Origin: Cytophagales bacterium
GTDB lineage: Bacteria; Bacteroidota; Bacteroidia; Cytophagales; 172606-1
Assembly (NCBI GenBank): GCA_030446715.1
Contig: JAUJMU010000001.1
Coordinates: 1 to 64,000, forward strand
DNA: 64,000 nucleotides
Reading direction: 5' to 3'
The notes under the pieces are model-generated. The model saw nothing but the letters and a program-made list of their open reading frames with translations, had not been told where the DNA came from and made no database searches. The translations under genes were made by a program, and so were the position numbers. Below, piece by piece: positions 27,856-36,500 of the stretch (the first letter of the stretch is position 1; the number at the start of each line of letters is the position of its first letter).

Positions 27856-27939
27856 AGTGGTGTGGTCCTGCAAGATAAACATACTAAAACGTTTATCATT
27901 CACTCAAAAACTTCCCGGCCCATCAATTCCCGAACTTTC

Positions 27940-28587
27940 TTACCGGCTTCCCTCCCACTCCCGGTAAAACTGCTCCAGGTAAGTTTCCATAAACTGGTGC
28001 CGGTGCTCGGCCATTTGCCGGGCGGTGCCGGTGTTCATCAGACCTTTGAGTTTCAGCAGCTTCTCGTAAAAATGATTGATGGCCGTATTTTTTCCGGAAC
28101 GGTACTCTTCCGGCGTCATGGCGGTGCGCGGAGCCTGTGAAGGGTCGTGCATGAGGTGGCCTTTCCAGCCGGCGTAGGCAAATACCCGGGCAATGCCCAT
28201 CGCCCCGATGGCGTCCAGCCGGTCGGCGTCCTGTACCACCTGCGCCTCCCGCGTACGCACAGGCTTGTTATTACCCCCCTTGTACGACATGGTGCCGATA
28301 ATTGCCAGCACATGCGCGGCGTCACGGGCCGGTACGCCATTAGCTTCCAGCCAGGTGGCCACCTTAGCCATGCCGGCCTGGGCGGAAGGATTCAGCTTTT
28401 CATCGGCAATGTCGTGGAGCAGGGCGGCCAGTTCGCACACGAAAAGGTCAGCCTTTTCTGCCTTCCCGATTCGCATGGCCAGCTCCGTCACCCGGTAGAT
28501 GTGCCACCAGTCGTGTCCGCTGCTGTCGCCGGCAAGTTGCTCCTGCACCCAGGTGCGGGCCTGCTGTAAAATTCTTTCTCTGGTCAT
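27940..28587 (-). CDS. HD-domain phosphohydrolase
   Basis: A 215-residue protein from the ATG at 28587 (MTRERILQQARTWVQEQLAG). The long upstream frame to 28866 runs into the promoter of the next gene and is not family-like. Seen: GHDWWHIYRV (first His), AALLHDIADEKL (HD pair), and VVQDADRLDAIGAMGIARVF (last Asp). This matches the YedJ/YpgQ-type HD family of metal-dependent nucleotide hydrolases. Soluble, no partner domains. Natural substrate unknown. Confidence 0.9.
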   Translation of the reverse strand: MTRERILQQARTWVQEQLAGDSSGHDWWHIYRVTELAMRIGKAEKADLFVCELAALLHDIADEKLNPSAQAGMAKVATWLEANGVPARDAAHVLAIIGTMSYKGGNNKPVRTREAQVVQDADRLDAIGAMGIARVFAYAGWKGHLMHDPSQAPRTAMTPEEYRSGKNTAINHFYEKLLKLKGLMNTGTARQMAEHRHQFMETYLEQFYREWEGSR

Positions 28588-28721
28588 GGGCCGACGGGTC
28601 AGAAGTGGAGTGCCGGAAGCGGCTCCGGCAACTGCACCTGCGTATCCGCGTAAAAGAGCATAATGCAGCCGCTCCGGAAATCCGGTGGCCGCAATGATAC
28701 TTAACTTAACTAAAATCAGGC

Positions 28722-29213
28722 ATGGAAACGAACGATCAGAAACCAGAAGATAAAAAAACCAGTCAACCCACCAGTCAGGCCGAAGGAAGTGATCAGAATA
28801 CCGGCAACAGCCTGAGGGATTTTCCGAAAGAAAACCTGCTGGACATGAAGAAAGGCGCTGAGGCAATGGATAAGTTCGGAGGACACCCCGAACCGATAGA
28901 AGGCCGGTCCATCAGCGGTGCCGGCTCCGGCCCGGGTACCGGCGACTGGGGAGGCGACTTTGACCGGCCCGGCAGCCCGGAAGGCGCTCCGGCCCAAAAT
29001 GACTACGTGGAGCACCAGCTCCCGCCCGATGATGTTTCCGGCACTACTTCCGATTTTGACGAAGCCGCCGGGGCACTGGCTACCGACAAGCGCCAACAGC
29101 CTGCTGACGCCGCCGAACGGGCAAACGACAGTGCCTACCTGCCCGGCAGCGGAGCGGTTCGTACGGCCGAAGACCGGATTCCGCCCGCCAAAAGCGAGGA
29201 AGACGAGGAGTAA
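28722..29213 (+). CDS. acidic, low-complexity hypothetical protein
   Basis: 163 residues, very hydrophilic, rich in Glu, Asp, Gly, Pro and Ser, without cysteine or tryptophan-rich core (only one Trp, in GTGDWGGDFDRPG). Starts METNDQKPEDKKTSQPTSQA and ends PAKSEEDEE. Predicted to be largely disordered. No domain recognised. It is divergent from the HD hydrolase and precedes pheS by about 280 bp. Base use is coding-like, and the high-GC third positions support a real gene. Confidence 0.65.
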   Translation: METNDQKPEDKKTSQPTSQAEGSDQNTGNSLRDFPKENLLDMKKGAEAMDKFGGHPEPIEGRSISGAGSGPGTGDWGGDFDRPGSPEGAPAQNDYVEHQLPPDDVSGTTSDFDEAAGALATDKRQQPADAAERANDSAYLPGSGAVRTAEDRIPPAKSEEDEE

Positions 29214-29490
29214 AAAGTAATTTTTCAAAGTCAGGCGAAACGCAGTGCAGTGCCGCTAACAATACTTCCCCGGTACTGCGCTGCGTTTTAAGCTTTATAA
29301 TAATCAGGCGATAATTATTATATGCGCAGAAGCATCAACGTTCTTTGTGCAAATACGAATATGCACACGGTCAGACCCGTGCTGCCCGGACAACGAACAA
29401 CCAATACCAACAACTTCTCCCTATTCCTGCCATCTAAAAATCTGCCCCGGCTGTATCCTCACACCGGGAAGGTACGTATATTTGCGGACT

Positions 29491-30519
29491 ATGCTGGAGA
29501 AAATAAGAGCAATACACCAACAGGTAGAATCTATCCAGATCGAAAACGGTGATCAGTTGGAGCAGTTCCGCTCGGCCTACGTAGGCCGCAAGGGAGTGAT
29601 TGCCGATCTGTTCGAAAGCCTCAAAACCGCACCGCCCGAAGACCGCCGGGCCATTGGTGCTGAACTGAACAACCTGAAAAACTTAGCCCAGAACAAGTTT
29701 ACCGAAACCCGCGACCGGCTCGAAACCCAGCAGGCGCAGGCCACCCAGCCCGCCCCCGTAGACCTGACGCTGCCCGGCTACCCTAACGAGATGGGGTCCA
29801 TGCATCCGTTGTCAATGGTCAGGGCCCGCATCGTGGAGATTTTTGAGCGGATCGGCTTCAACGTGGCCGACGGGCCGGAAATTGAAGACGACTGGCATAA
29901 CTTTACTTCTCTCAACTTTCCGCCCAACCATCCGGCGCGGGAAATGCAGGATACTTTTTTTATCGGGAAAAACCCCGATATGGTGCTGCGTACACACACC
30001 TCTTCGGTACAGGTGCGGCTGATGGAAAACGGCAAGCCGCCCTTCAGGGCCATTATGCCGGGGCGGGTATACCGCAACGAAGCCATTTCAGTCCGGGCAC
30101 ATTGCGTGTTTCACCAGGTAGAAGGCATTTACATTGACCGCAACGTGAGTTTCATGGACCTGAAACAGACGCTGTACCACTTTTCCCGCGAAATGTTTGG
30201 CAAGGACATCAGGATCCGGTTCCGGCCGTCGTTCTTCCCGTTTACGGAGCCCAGCGCCGAAATCGACATCAGCTGCCTGATCTGCAAGGGCTCCGGCTGC
30301 AACATCTGCAAGCACAGCGGCTGGGTGGAGATTGGCGGCTCGGGCATGGTCGACCCCAACGTGCTGACCAACTGCGGCATTGATCCGGAGGAGTTTACCG
30401 GCTTTGCGTTCGGCATGGGCATTGAGCGGATAACCAATCTGCTCTACCAGGTCCGTGATCTGCGCCTGTTTACGGAAAACGACGTACGCTTTCTGCGGCA
30501 ATTCGGACCGGTGAGTTAG
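29491..30519 (+). CDS. pheS: phenylalanyl-tRNA synthetase alpha subunit
   Basis: 342 residues from the ATG at 29491 (MLEKIRAIHQQVESIQIENG). An upstream in-frame extension to 29347 is leader sequence. Seen: the N-terminal coiled-coil tRNA-binding arm, class II motif 2 (FRAIMPGRVYRNEAISVRAH), FHQVEGIYIDRNVSF, RFRPSFFPFTEPSAEIDISC, and motif 3 FAFGMGIERITNLLYQVRDL. A Cys cluster CLICKGSGCNICKHSGW lies between the last two. Length is normal. pheT is not adjacent, which is common in this phylum. Confidence 0.97.
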   Translation: MLEKIRAIHQQVESIQIENGDQLEQFRSAYVGRKGVIADLFESLKTAPPEDRRAIGAELNNLKNLAQNKFTETRDRLETQQAQATQPAPVDLTLPGYPNEMGSMHPLSMVRARIVEIFERIGFNVADGPEIEDDWHNFTSLNFPPNHPAREMQDTFFIGKNPDMVLRTHTSSVQVRLMENGKPPFRAIMPGRVYRNEAISVRAHCVFHQVEGIYIDRNVSFMDLKQTLYHFSREMFGKDIRIRFRPSFFPFTEPSAEIDISCLICKGSGCNICKHSGWVEIGGSGMVDPNVLTNCGIDPEEFTGFAFGMGIERITNLLYQVRDLRLFTENDVRFLRQFGPVS

Positions 30520-30520
30520 G

Positions 30521-30561
30521 AAGTTATAAATTTTAAATGCTGAATTTTGAATGCTTAATGG
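30521..30561. repeat. phrase repeat F2, copy b (single arm)
   Basis: Directly after the pheS stop, TATAAATTTTAAATGCTGAA and TTTTGAATGCTTAATGG carry the same iterated phrases as F2 copy a. It abuts the broken end of a VOC gene, so it lies at a deletion or insertion boundary. No facing arm is present. Confidence 0.5.
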
Positions 30562-30663
30562 TGGGCTGATTACCGGCAGGCCCAGCTGACCGTGGTAAAA
30601 GGCCACCGTGCGGTCAAAATCGGTTACGTAGAGACCGGTTTCTTTGATCTGACGGATGCTCAT
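30562..30663 (-). pseudogene. VOC/glyoxalase-family protein, 5' remnant
   Basis: From the ATG at 30663 the first 34 codons read SIRQIKETGLYVTDFDRTVA then FYHGQLGLPVIS, the typical first beta-alpha unit of a vicinal-oxygen-chelate domain. The frame then passes into an F2 repeat and antisense pheS. The remaining 90 or so residues of a normal VOC protein are absent. Confidence 0.7.
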
Positions 30664-30795
30664 AAAAGTGGTATTTTGTAACAGTACAGTGCCCCGGTCA
30701 GTAAACGGAACAAAGGCGCAAAGGGTAATTTAAGCCGGAAGTAACCTTTTGTTTTCGCTTATTTCGTCCAATCTTGCGGAAAGCCTCCCGAAATT

Positions 30796-32814
30796 ATGCT
30801 GCTGAGAGCCTCTTTTGAATTTCCGTTTAAAGACCCGGTACTGGTTTTTTCGCTGATTCTGCTGATCATCCTGCTGGTACCGCTGTTTCTGAGGAAGCTG
30901 CGGATACCCGGCCTGATCGGGATGATTATCGCCGGGGTAGTGATCGGACCCAACGGCCTCAACCTGCTGGAGCGCAACTCCAGCTTTATTCTTTTCGGCA
31001 CGGTGGGGCTGCTCTACATCATGTTTACGGCGGGGCTGGAAATTGACATGGAAGACTTCAGGAAGAACCGCCAGACCAGTATCATGTTTGGTCTGACTTC
31101 TTTTTTTATTCCGCAGATCGGAGGGATGGTGGCTGGCTTTTACATACTTGGTTTTGGGGTGGCGTCTTCCATCCTGCTGGGAGCGTTGCTGGGGTCGCAT
31201 ACCCTGCTGGCATACCCGGCGGCCAGCAAGCTGGGCATTGCCAAGAGCCGTTCGGTTACCATTACGGTAGGGGGTACCATCATTGCTGACCTCCTTTCGC
31301 TGCTCGTGCTGGCTGTCGTTGCCAGTTCGGCCCGCGGCGAACTGGGAGCCGGCTTCTGGCTGAGGCTGGTGATTTCGCTGGCCATTTACAGCGTAGTTAT
31401 CATCTGGGGGCTGCCCAGACTCAGCCGGTGGTTTTTCCGGAACGTGGAAAGTGAAAACGTAGCCCAGTATACATTTGTGCTGGCGGTGGTGTTCGTGACG
31501 GGCTTCATGGCCGAACTGGCCGGTCTGGAAGCGATTATCGGGGCTTTCCTTGCCGGTCTGGTCCTGAACCAGCTTATTCCGCACCGGTCTCCGCTGATGA
31601 ACCGGATTGAATTTGTGGGCAACGCGGTATTTATTCCTTTCTTTCTGATTTCGGTGGGCATGCTGGTAGATGTGCGGGTCCTTTTTAAGGGACTGGATGC
31701 CTGGATTGTGGCGGGTACCATGATCATAGTGGCAACCGCCGGAAAATGGCTGGCGGCGTGGCTTACTGAGCATTTCTTTGACTTTACGCCCACCGAACGG
31801 AACGTCATTTTCGGACTGAGCAACGCCCGGGCGGCGGCTACACTTACGGCGGTGCTGGTGGGTTTTGAACTGAAGGTGCTGGACGAAAGTGTGCTGAACG
31901 GAGCGGTGATCATGATCCTTTTTACCTGCATTGTCAGTTCATTCGTGACTGAAAGCGCCGGTCGCAAGCTGGCCATTGCCGAAAGTTCCAAAAGAGTTGA
32001 CCTGAGCGCAGGTCCGAGCCGGATACTGGTGCCCATATCCAATCCAGTCACTATTGAACATCTGATTGACTTTGCCATTCTGCTGAAGGAGCCGGCATCT
32101 CCGGTACCCATTTATCCGCTGGCCGTGGTAAAGGATGCCGAGGATACGGAAACGCAGCTGGTAAAGCAGAATAAGATGCTGGAACAGGCTATACACCACG
32201 CCGCGGCAGTAGATGAGCGGGTACAACTGGTTACCCGCATTGACATGAACATCAGCACCGGCGTGCTCAGGGCCATCCGCGAACTGCTGATTACCAAGGT
32301 AGTAATCGGCTGGAACGGAACTATCACCGCCCGGGAACGGATTTTCGGCAGTATCCTCGACAACCTGCTGGAGCAGAGTGTACAAACCGTTTTTGTGTGT
32401 AAAATTCTGCATCCGCTCAACACCATGAGGCGGATGGTGCTGGCCGTGCCCGCCAATGCCGGTCTGGAGAAAGGTTTCAGCACGTGGGTGATGGACCTCA
32501 ACCGGATGGCAAAGCAGATCGGCGTTTCAATTACCATTTTCGCCGACGCTGAGACCAGTCGTCAGATACAACTGGTACTGGCCAAAACGCCTCTGAACGT
32601 TGAGAAGATATACCGCAACGTAGAGGACCGAAGTCAGTTTCAGAGCCTTACCCGCGAGATAACGCCCGATGATCTGCTGGTGGTGGTCAGTGCCCGGGCT
32701 GCTACGCTTTCCTACGACAGCTACCTCGACCGGGTACCACGCCAACTGGCCCGTGACTTCGAAAAAATCAGTTTCGTGATCCTGTACCCGGAGCAAAGAT
32801 TAGTAGAGGCCTGA
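30796..32814 (+). CDS. Kef-type cation:proton antiporter with C-terminal cytoplasmic domain
   Basis: A 672-residue protein. Residues 1-390 form the CPA2/Na_H_Exchanger domain with 11-12 membrane segments (IPGLIGMIIAGVVIGPNGLN, FTAGLEIDMEDFRKN, AGLEAIIGAFLAGLVLNQLI, GLSNARAAATLTAVLVGFEL). Residues 400-670 are a soluble region that looks like two universal-stress-protein-like halves (RILVPISNPVTIEHLIDFAI; VVIGWNGTITARERIFGSIL). There is no RCK/TrkA-N domain. It probably exchanges K+ or Na+ for H+, with gating by the C-terminal domain. Monocistronic, ending near a strong bidirectional terminator. Confidence 0.92.
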   Translation: MLLRASFEFPFKDPVLVFSLILLIILLVPLFLRKLRIPGLIGMIIAGVVIGPNGLNLLERNSSFILFGTVGLLYIMFTAGLEIDMEDFRKNRQTSIMFGLTSFFIPQIGGMVAGFYILGFGVASSILLGALLGSHTLLAYPAASKLGIAKSRSVTITVGGTIIADLLSLLVLAVVASSARGELGAGFWLRLVISLAIYSVVIIWGLPRLSRWFFRNVESENVAQYTFVLAVVFVTGFMAELAGLEAIIGAFLAGLVLNQLIPHRSPLMNRIEFVGNAVFIPFFLISVGMLVDVRVLFKGLDAWIVAGTMIIVATAGKWLAAWLTEHFFDFTPTERNVIFGLSNARAAATLTAVLVGFELKVLDESVLNGAVIMILFTCIVSSFVTESAGRKLAIAESSKRVDLSAGPSRILVPISNPVTIEHLIDFAILLKEPASPVPIYPLAVVKDAEDTETQLVKQNKMLEQAIHHAAAVDERVQLVTRIDMNISTGVLRAIRELLITKVVIGWNGTITARERIFGSILDNLLEQSVQTVFVCKILHPLNTMRRMVLAVPANAGLEKGFSTWVMDLNRMAKQIGVSITIFADAETSRQIQLVLAKTPLNVEKIYRNVEDRSQFQSLTREITPDDLLVVVSARAATLSYDSYLDRVPRQLARDFEKISFVILYPEQRLVEA

Positions 32815-32844
32815 GACTTTGTGCTTTGATGCTTCATATTGTAA

Positions 32845-32938
32845 GTCTGAATCAGGATTTTCGGGATTAAAGAATTAAGGGATTATCAGATTTCCCTTGT
32901 CCTGCTCATCCCTTAATCCTGTGAATCCTGATCTGGAC
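32845..32938. repeat. intergenic phrase repeat F5 (AATCAGGATT / GGATTAAGGGAT)
   Basis: Left arm AATCAGGATTTTCGGGATTA with AAGGGAT (32850-32884) and right arm ATCCCTTAATCCTGTGAATC then CTGATCT (32908-32934) are imperfect reverse complements built from GGATTA/AAGGGAT phrases. It sits between convergent genes, just ahead of the intrinsic terminator. Confidence 0.55.
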
Positions 32939-32967
32939 TTCCCACACCACGAAACACCCGGAAAAGC

Positions 32968-33003
32968 AAAACCCGCCGGCGAAATTGTTCACCGGCGGGT
33001 TTT
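32968..33003. terminator. strong bidirectional intrinsic terminator
   Basis: AAAACCCGCCGG (32968-32979) pairs perfectly with CCGGCGGGTTTT (32992-33003), with a T-run on both strands. It lies between the stops of the antiporter (plus) and the DUF1573 gene (minus), so it can serve both. Confidence 0.88.
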
Positions 33004-33025
33004 CTGAAGGAATGAGTGTATTGAG

Positions 33026-33475
33026 TTACCTGGTTTTCTCTTCGGAAGCAGTCTCAGTTTTCACTTCACCTTTGATGACCAGCACAACCGGGGCGTCGGT
33101 ATTGGCCGTTACGGTTACGGTCTTGTGAAAGGCACCCATATTGGCCGCATTATAAGTAGCCGTTACGAAACCTTTTTTGCCCGGCGCAATCGGCTCCTTG
33201 CTGTAATCGGTAGCCGTGCAGCCGCAGGAACCCTGTACCTGAGAAATGATCAAAGGCACTTTGCCGGTATTGGTGAAACTGAAGGTGGTGGTTACGGGCT
33301 TGCCCTGGGCAATAACACCGAAGTTATGCTCAGGCTCCGACCATTTGAAAGCCGCTTTGGCTTCTGCTTTGGTATTGGATACCTTGACGGCCTTGCCGGT
33401 GCCGGCCGCATTTTGTCCGAAGGTCAGGGTAGCCACCAGACCGGACAGCAAGAGGGAGAGAAGATACTTTTTCAT
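33026..33475 (-). CDS. DUF1573 domain-containing exported protein
   Basis: A 149-residue protein with signal peptide (MKKYLLSLLLSGLVATLTFG). The DUF1573 Ig-like domain is clear: FKWSEPEHNFGVIAQGKPVT, FSFTNTGKVPLIISQVQGSC with GCT, and GKKGFVTATYNAANMGAFHK. This family is abundant in the Bacteroidota periplasm or cell surface; its role is unknown. The conserved SCGCT cysteine pair is present. Monocistronic. Confidence 0.93.
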   Translation of the reverse strand: MKKYLLSLLLSGLVATLTFGQNAAGTGKAVKVSNTKAEAKAAFKWSEPEHNFGVIAQGKPVTTTFSFTNTGKVPLIISQVQGSCGCTATDYSKEPIAPGKKGFVTATYNAANMGAFHKTVTVTANTDAPVVLVIKGEVKTETASEEKTR

Positions 33476-33704
33476 GGATTTAGATTAGACAGATTAGTAA
33501 CGTTAGGAGCCTGATAATTATTTTAATAAGGTAAAGTTACGCAAGTGAGTTCACTATTTCAGACACTTTTTTACCGGGAAGCGCCCAGTGAAGGTGAAAG
33601 GTAAGTTTTAAAGCATTTTTGTGGCGGAAGCAACCGGATAGCCGGCAAAAAAGAAAACCGGTGACGGGCCGTTTCGTAAAGAATGACAACCCAACCAGTC
33701 TTAT

Positions 33705-34124
33705 ATGCTACACAAGGCCCTGCTCATTGCCACTGAGGCGCACAAAGACCAGAAAGACCGCTACGGAGCCCCCTACCTGAGGCATGTAATGCGAGTGGCT
33801 GAAAGAGGCCGCAACGACGACGAACGGATCGTGGGTCTGCTGCACGACGTGGTGGAAGACACCGACCGAACCTTCGACGATCTGCGGCAGGAGGGCTTTC
33901 CGGAGCACATCATCCACGCCGTGGATTGCCTCACCAAACGGGAAGGGGAGGCCTACGATCAGTTTGTGGAACGGACCAAAGGAAGCAAGCTGGCCATTGC
34001 CGTAAAACTCAACGACCTTGAAGACAACATGGATGTACGCCGCGCCCCCCGGCTGGAGGAAAAGGATATTGACCGGATGAACAAATACCTGAAAGCCTGG
34101 CACCAACTGGTGTGGCTGCGGTAG
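33705..34124 (+). CDS. small HD-domain protein, (p)ppGpp-hydrolase-like
   Basis: 139 residues. Seen: ATEAHKDQKDRYGAPYLRHV, GLLHDVVEDTDRTFDDLRQE, and VKLNDLEDNMD, which match the His, His-Asp and Asp metal ligands and the ED of the RelA/SpoT hydrolase domain. It lacks a synthetase or TGS domain, like MESH1/SAH-type small alarmone hydrolases. Other HD substrates are possible. A textbook terminator follows 50 bp downstream. Confidence 0.87.
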   Translation: MLHKALLIATEAHKDQKDRYGAPYLRHVMRVAERGRNDDERIVGLLHDVVEDTDRTFDDLRQEGFPEHIIHAVDCLTKREGEAYDQFVERTKGSKLAIAVKLNDLEDNMDVRRAPRLEEKDIDRMNKYLKAWHQLVWLR

Positions 34125-34177
34125 CCTGTGCATTTAGTCCGGTAGTATTACCAGCTATCCGAAGGAAGTTTTTCAAG

Positions 34178-34201
34178 AGCCGGCAGCCGCCGGCTTTTTT
34201 G
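34178..34201 (+). terminator. intrinsic terminator after the HD-domain gene
   Basis: AGCCGGC (34178-34184) and GCCGGCT (34189-34195) form a perfect 7-bp stem with a 4-nt loop, followed by six T on the plus strand. Confidence 0.88.
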
Positions 34202-34324
34202 TTACTCCGGCTCTTCCCCCGGTTTTTACCTTTCACGGCTCATTTTTTTCGCTTCATCCGGACCGGCGTGCAACCGGTCTCCGGGTTTCGTATCTTTCGG
34301 CAGATCTGTTTAACTGCTGTGCCC

Positions 34325-34771
34325 ATGAAACCCGAAACCATTTTTTCCCTGCTCAACCTGCTGGCGCTGATTGGCTGGCTGCTGCTGATTGTGCTGCCCC
34401 GCCGGAGATGGACGAGTCGCGTGGTACAATCGGGTGCCGTCAGTCTGCTGTTTGCGGCCTTTTACCTTGTGCTGATCGTGGTGAGTCTGCCCGGCTCCGA
34501 AGGAGGCTTCAGTTCGCTGGCCGGGGTGCGTCGCCTTTTTGAAAACGACTACGCCCTTACGGCCGGCTGGGCGCATTACCTCGCTTTTGATCTTTTTGTG
34601 GGCAGCTGGATACTCGGCGATTCGCAGAAGTACCGTATTTCGCACTGGCTGATCATTCCCTGCCTGTTGCTCACCTTTATGCTGGGACCGGTGGGTTTGC
34701 TGACGTATTACCTGCTGCGGGCAGCTCTCAGGAAAACCATTCTGAACGGAGTAGCTTATGAAAACGCCTGA
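34325..34771 (+). CDS. ABA4-like (DUF4281) membrane protein
   Basis: 148 residues from the ATG at 34325. Four hydrophobic helices with the family pattern FSLLNLLALIGWLLLIVLPR, VRRLFENDYALTAGWAHYLA, FDLFVGSWILGDSQKYRIS and FMLGPVGLLTYYLLR. In plants ABA4 is needed for neoxanthin synthesis; bacterial homologues are uncharacterised. The stop overlaps the start of the next membrane-protein gene by 14 bp, so the two are translationally coupled and probably work together. Confidence 0.88.
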   Translation: MKPETIFSLLNLLALIGWLLLIVLPRRRWTSRVVQSGAVSLLFAAFYLVLIVVSLPGSEGGFSSLAGVRRLFENDYALTAGWAHYLAFDLFVGSWILGDSQKYRISHWLIIPCLLLTFMLGPVGLLTYYLLRAALRKTILNGVAYENA

Positions 34772-35600
34772 TTTTTGGTATGAATTGGTTCGCCGGAACC
34801 GGCCGCTGGCTTTGAGCGGACTGGTCTTTCTGGCGCTGGCCGTGATTTCTCTCCTGCTCATTCCACTGGATAGCCGCACTGTTACCGGCATCAATCCGTG
34901 GATCAAGCCGCTCAAATTTGACCTTTCGGTGGCCATTTACCTCTGGACGCTGGGCTGGCTCCTGCACGAGCTACGGGAAAAGTTCCCCCGTTCCGTCAGG
35001 TGGATCAGTTGGGGTGTACTGGGGTGCATGGCAGCCGAAATCATCTGTATAAAACTGCAGGCAGCCCGGGGTGTATCTTCTCATTTCAACATTGCAACTC
35101 CTTTTGATGGCCTTATTTTCGCGGTAATGGGGCAGTTTATCCTGCTCAATACGCTGCTGACTGCCTGGGCCACGGTCCTGTTCTGGATCAGCTCCCCGCG
35201 GGTGGAGCCGGCTTACCTGTGGGGCATCCGGATCGGGTTTCTGACCTTTATGCTGGGCAGTCTGGTCGGCGTGGTCATGGTCAGGAGCATGGCCCACAGC
35301 GTAGGCGTGGCGGACGGTGGCGCCGGCCTGCCCCTGCTCAACTGGAGCACCGCGGGCGGCGACCTGCGGGCGGCGCATTTTGTGGGCATGCACGCCCTGC
35401 AACTGTTTCCGCTGGCGGGCTGGCTGATGCACCGGTACCGGTTAAGTGTCGGGCCTTTTTCTCCCGCCCGGCTGACGGTGCTGTTCTGCATCGCCTATAC
35501 GGTACTGAGCATAGCCGTTTTTAAAAGGGCAATGGACGGTAAGCCGCTGGTGGCAAAAGGAGACGATTCAAAATTCAGAATCCATAATCAGAATCCATAA
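34758..35600 (+). CDS. seven-helix membrane protein coupled to the ABA4-like gene
   Basis: 280 residues, about seven transmembrane segments, overlapping the ABA4-like gene by 14 bp. Conserved-looking polar motifs near membrane ends include GINPWIKPLKFDLSVAIYLW, QAARGVSSHFN and DLRAAHFVGMHALQLFPLAG, with several histidines that could bind a cofactor. No named family recognised. The last 12 codons (DDSKFRIHNQNP) are read from an F2 intergenic repeat, so the natural C-terminus may have been replaced. Confidence 0.78.
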   Translation: MKTPDFWYELVRRNRPLALSGLVFLALAVISLLLIPLDSRTVTGINPWIKPLKFDLSVAIYLWTLGWLLHELREKFPRSVRWISWGVLGCMAAEIICIKLQAARGVSSHFNIATPFDGLIFAVMGQFILLNTLLTAWATVLFWISSPRVEPAYLWGIRIGFLTFMLGSLVGVVMVRSMAHSVGVADGGAGLPLLNWSTAGGDLRAAHFVGMHALQLFPLAGWLMHRYRLSVGPFSPARLTVLFCIAYTVLSIAVFKRAMDGKPLVAKGDDSKFRIHNQNP

Positions 35601-35610
35601 TTTAAAATTG
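35566..35610. repeat. phrase repeat F2, copy c (overlaps a CDS end)
   Basis: TTCAAAATTCAGAATCCATA and ATCAGAATCCATAATTTAAA repeat the AATTCATAATCCAT phrases of copy a, in the right-arm orientation only. The first 35 bp are translated as the C-terminal tail of the membrane protein. Confidence 0.55.
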
Positions 35611-35701
35611 TTTTCTTACCTACTCCCCGAAAGGTGATATATTTTATAAATTACCTGCCATCATAGGAATGGGTTTTCCCGCCATTTGATCTTTTGTTGC
35701 C

Positions 35702-36403
35702 ATGGCACTCTTCCCGGTTTTATTCCTGCTGCAACTGCTGCTGCCCGCGCCCCGGCCCCAGTTTCAGGCGCAGGTGCTGGACAATAACGTGAGCATCGGC
35801 TACGGACTCGCTACCGGCGACGTGGACAGTGACCGCAGGCCCGACATCCTGCTGGCCGACCAGAAGCAGATCGTCTGGTACCGCAACGGCGACTGGAAAC
35901 GCTTTGTAATGGCCGAAACCCTGACGGAACGCGACAATGTGTGCATTGCCGCCCGCGACATTGACGGCGACGGTAAGGTAGAGGTAGCAGTGGGGGCGCA
36001 GTGGAATCCCGGCGAAACTTCCGATACCACGCAGTCGGGTTCGGTCCACTACCTGATCCGGCCCAAAGACCCTGCCCAGCGGTGGGAGCCGGTAAAATTG
36101 CACCACGAGCCTACAGTGCACCGCATGAAGTGGGTGCAGACCGGCCGCCGGCAATTTCAGCTGCTCGTAGTGCCGCTGCACGGCCGGGGCAATCAGAACG
36201 GCAAAGGTGCCGGAGTGAACATTCTGGCTTATACTGTTCCCAAAAGCCCCCAGACACCGTGGCCTTACCAGATCGTGGACTCTACCATGCACATGACGCA
36301 CAATTTTGATGTACTTGAAGACAAGGAAGGCACGCAGTTGTGGACCGGCCGCGACACGCATAACCTGATCGTGTACCGGAACAAATCGGAGCGGGTGAAG
36401 TAG
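35702..36403 (+). CDS. FG-GAP/VCBS repeat protein, possibly 3'-truncated
   Basis: 233 residues with an N-terminal hydrophobic signal (MALFPVLFLLQLLLPAPRPQ). Two calcium-binding-like FG-GAP repeats are visible (GYGLATGDVDSDRRPDILLA; CIAARDIDGDGKVEVAVGAQ) and a third weaker region at IVDSTMHMTHNFDVLEDKEG, suggesting part of a beta-propeller. It ends abruptly after LWTGRDTHNLIVYRNKSERV, next to a phrase repeat. Seven-bladed propellers of this type usually have about 350-400 residues, so the 3' part may be lost. Exported; function unknown. Confidence 0.75.
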   Translation: MALFPVLFLLQLLLPAPRPQFQAQVLDNNVSIGYGLATGDVDSDRRPDILLADQKQIVWYRNGDWKRFVMAETLTERDNVCIAARDIDGDGKVEVAVGAQWNPGETSDTTQSGSVHYLIRPKDPAQRWEPVKLHHEPTVHRMKWVQTGRRQFQLLVVPLHGRGNQNGKGAGVNILAYTVPKSPQTPWPYQIVDSTMHMTHNFDVLEDKEGTQLWTGRDTHNLIVYRNKSERVK

Positions 36404-36500
36404 ATCGGTTGATCGTTCGTTGTTAGTTGATCATTATTCGTTGTTCGCCACGAGGTTATTCATCAGGACCTTCCGTAAAATTTATAAACTAACAACTAAC
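36404..36500. repeat. phrase repeat F4 (GTTGATCGTTCGTTGTTAG units)
   Basis: TCGGTTGATCGTTCGTTGTT, AGTTGATCATTATTCGTTGT and the opposite-strand match AAACTAACAACTAAC (36485-36499) form another iterated-phrase pair, between the convergent ends of the FG-GAP gene and the DUF58-linked gene. Confidence 0.45.

Noticed and set aside
30730-31773. Minus-strand open frame of 347 codons
   Set aside because: Antisense to the antiporter, His/Gln-rich composition, no motif.
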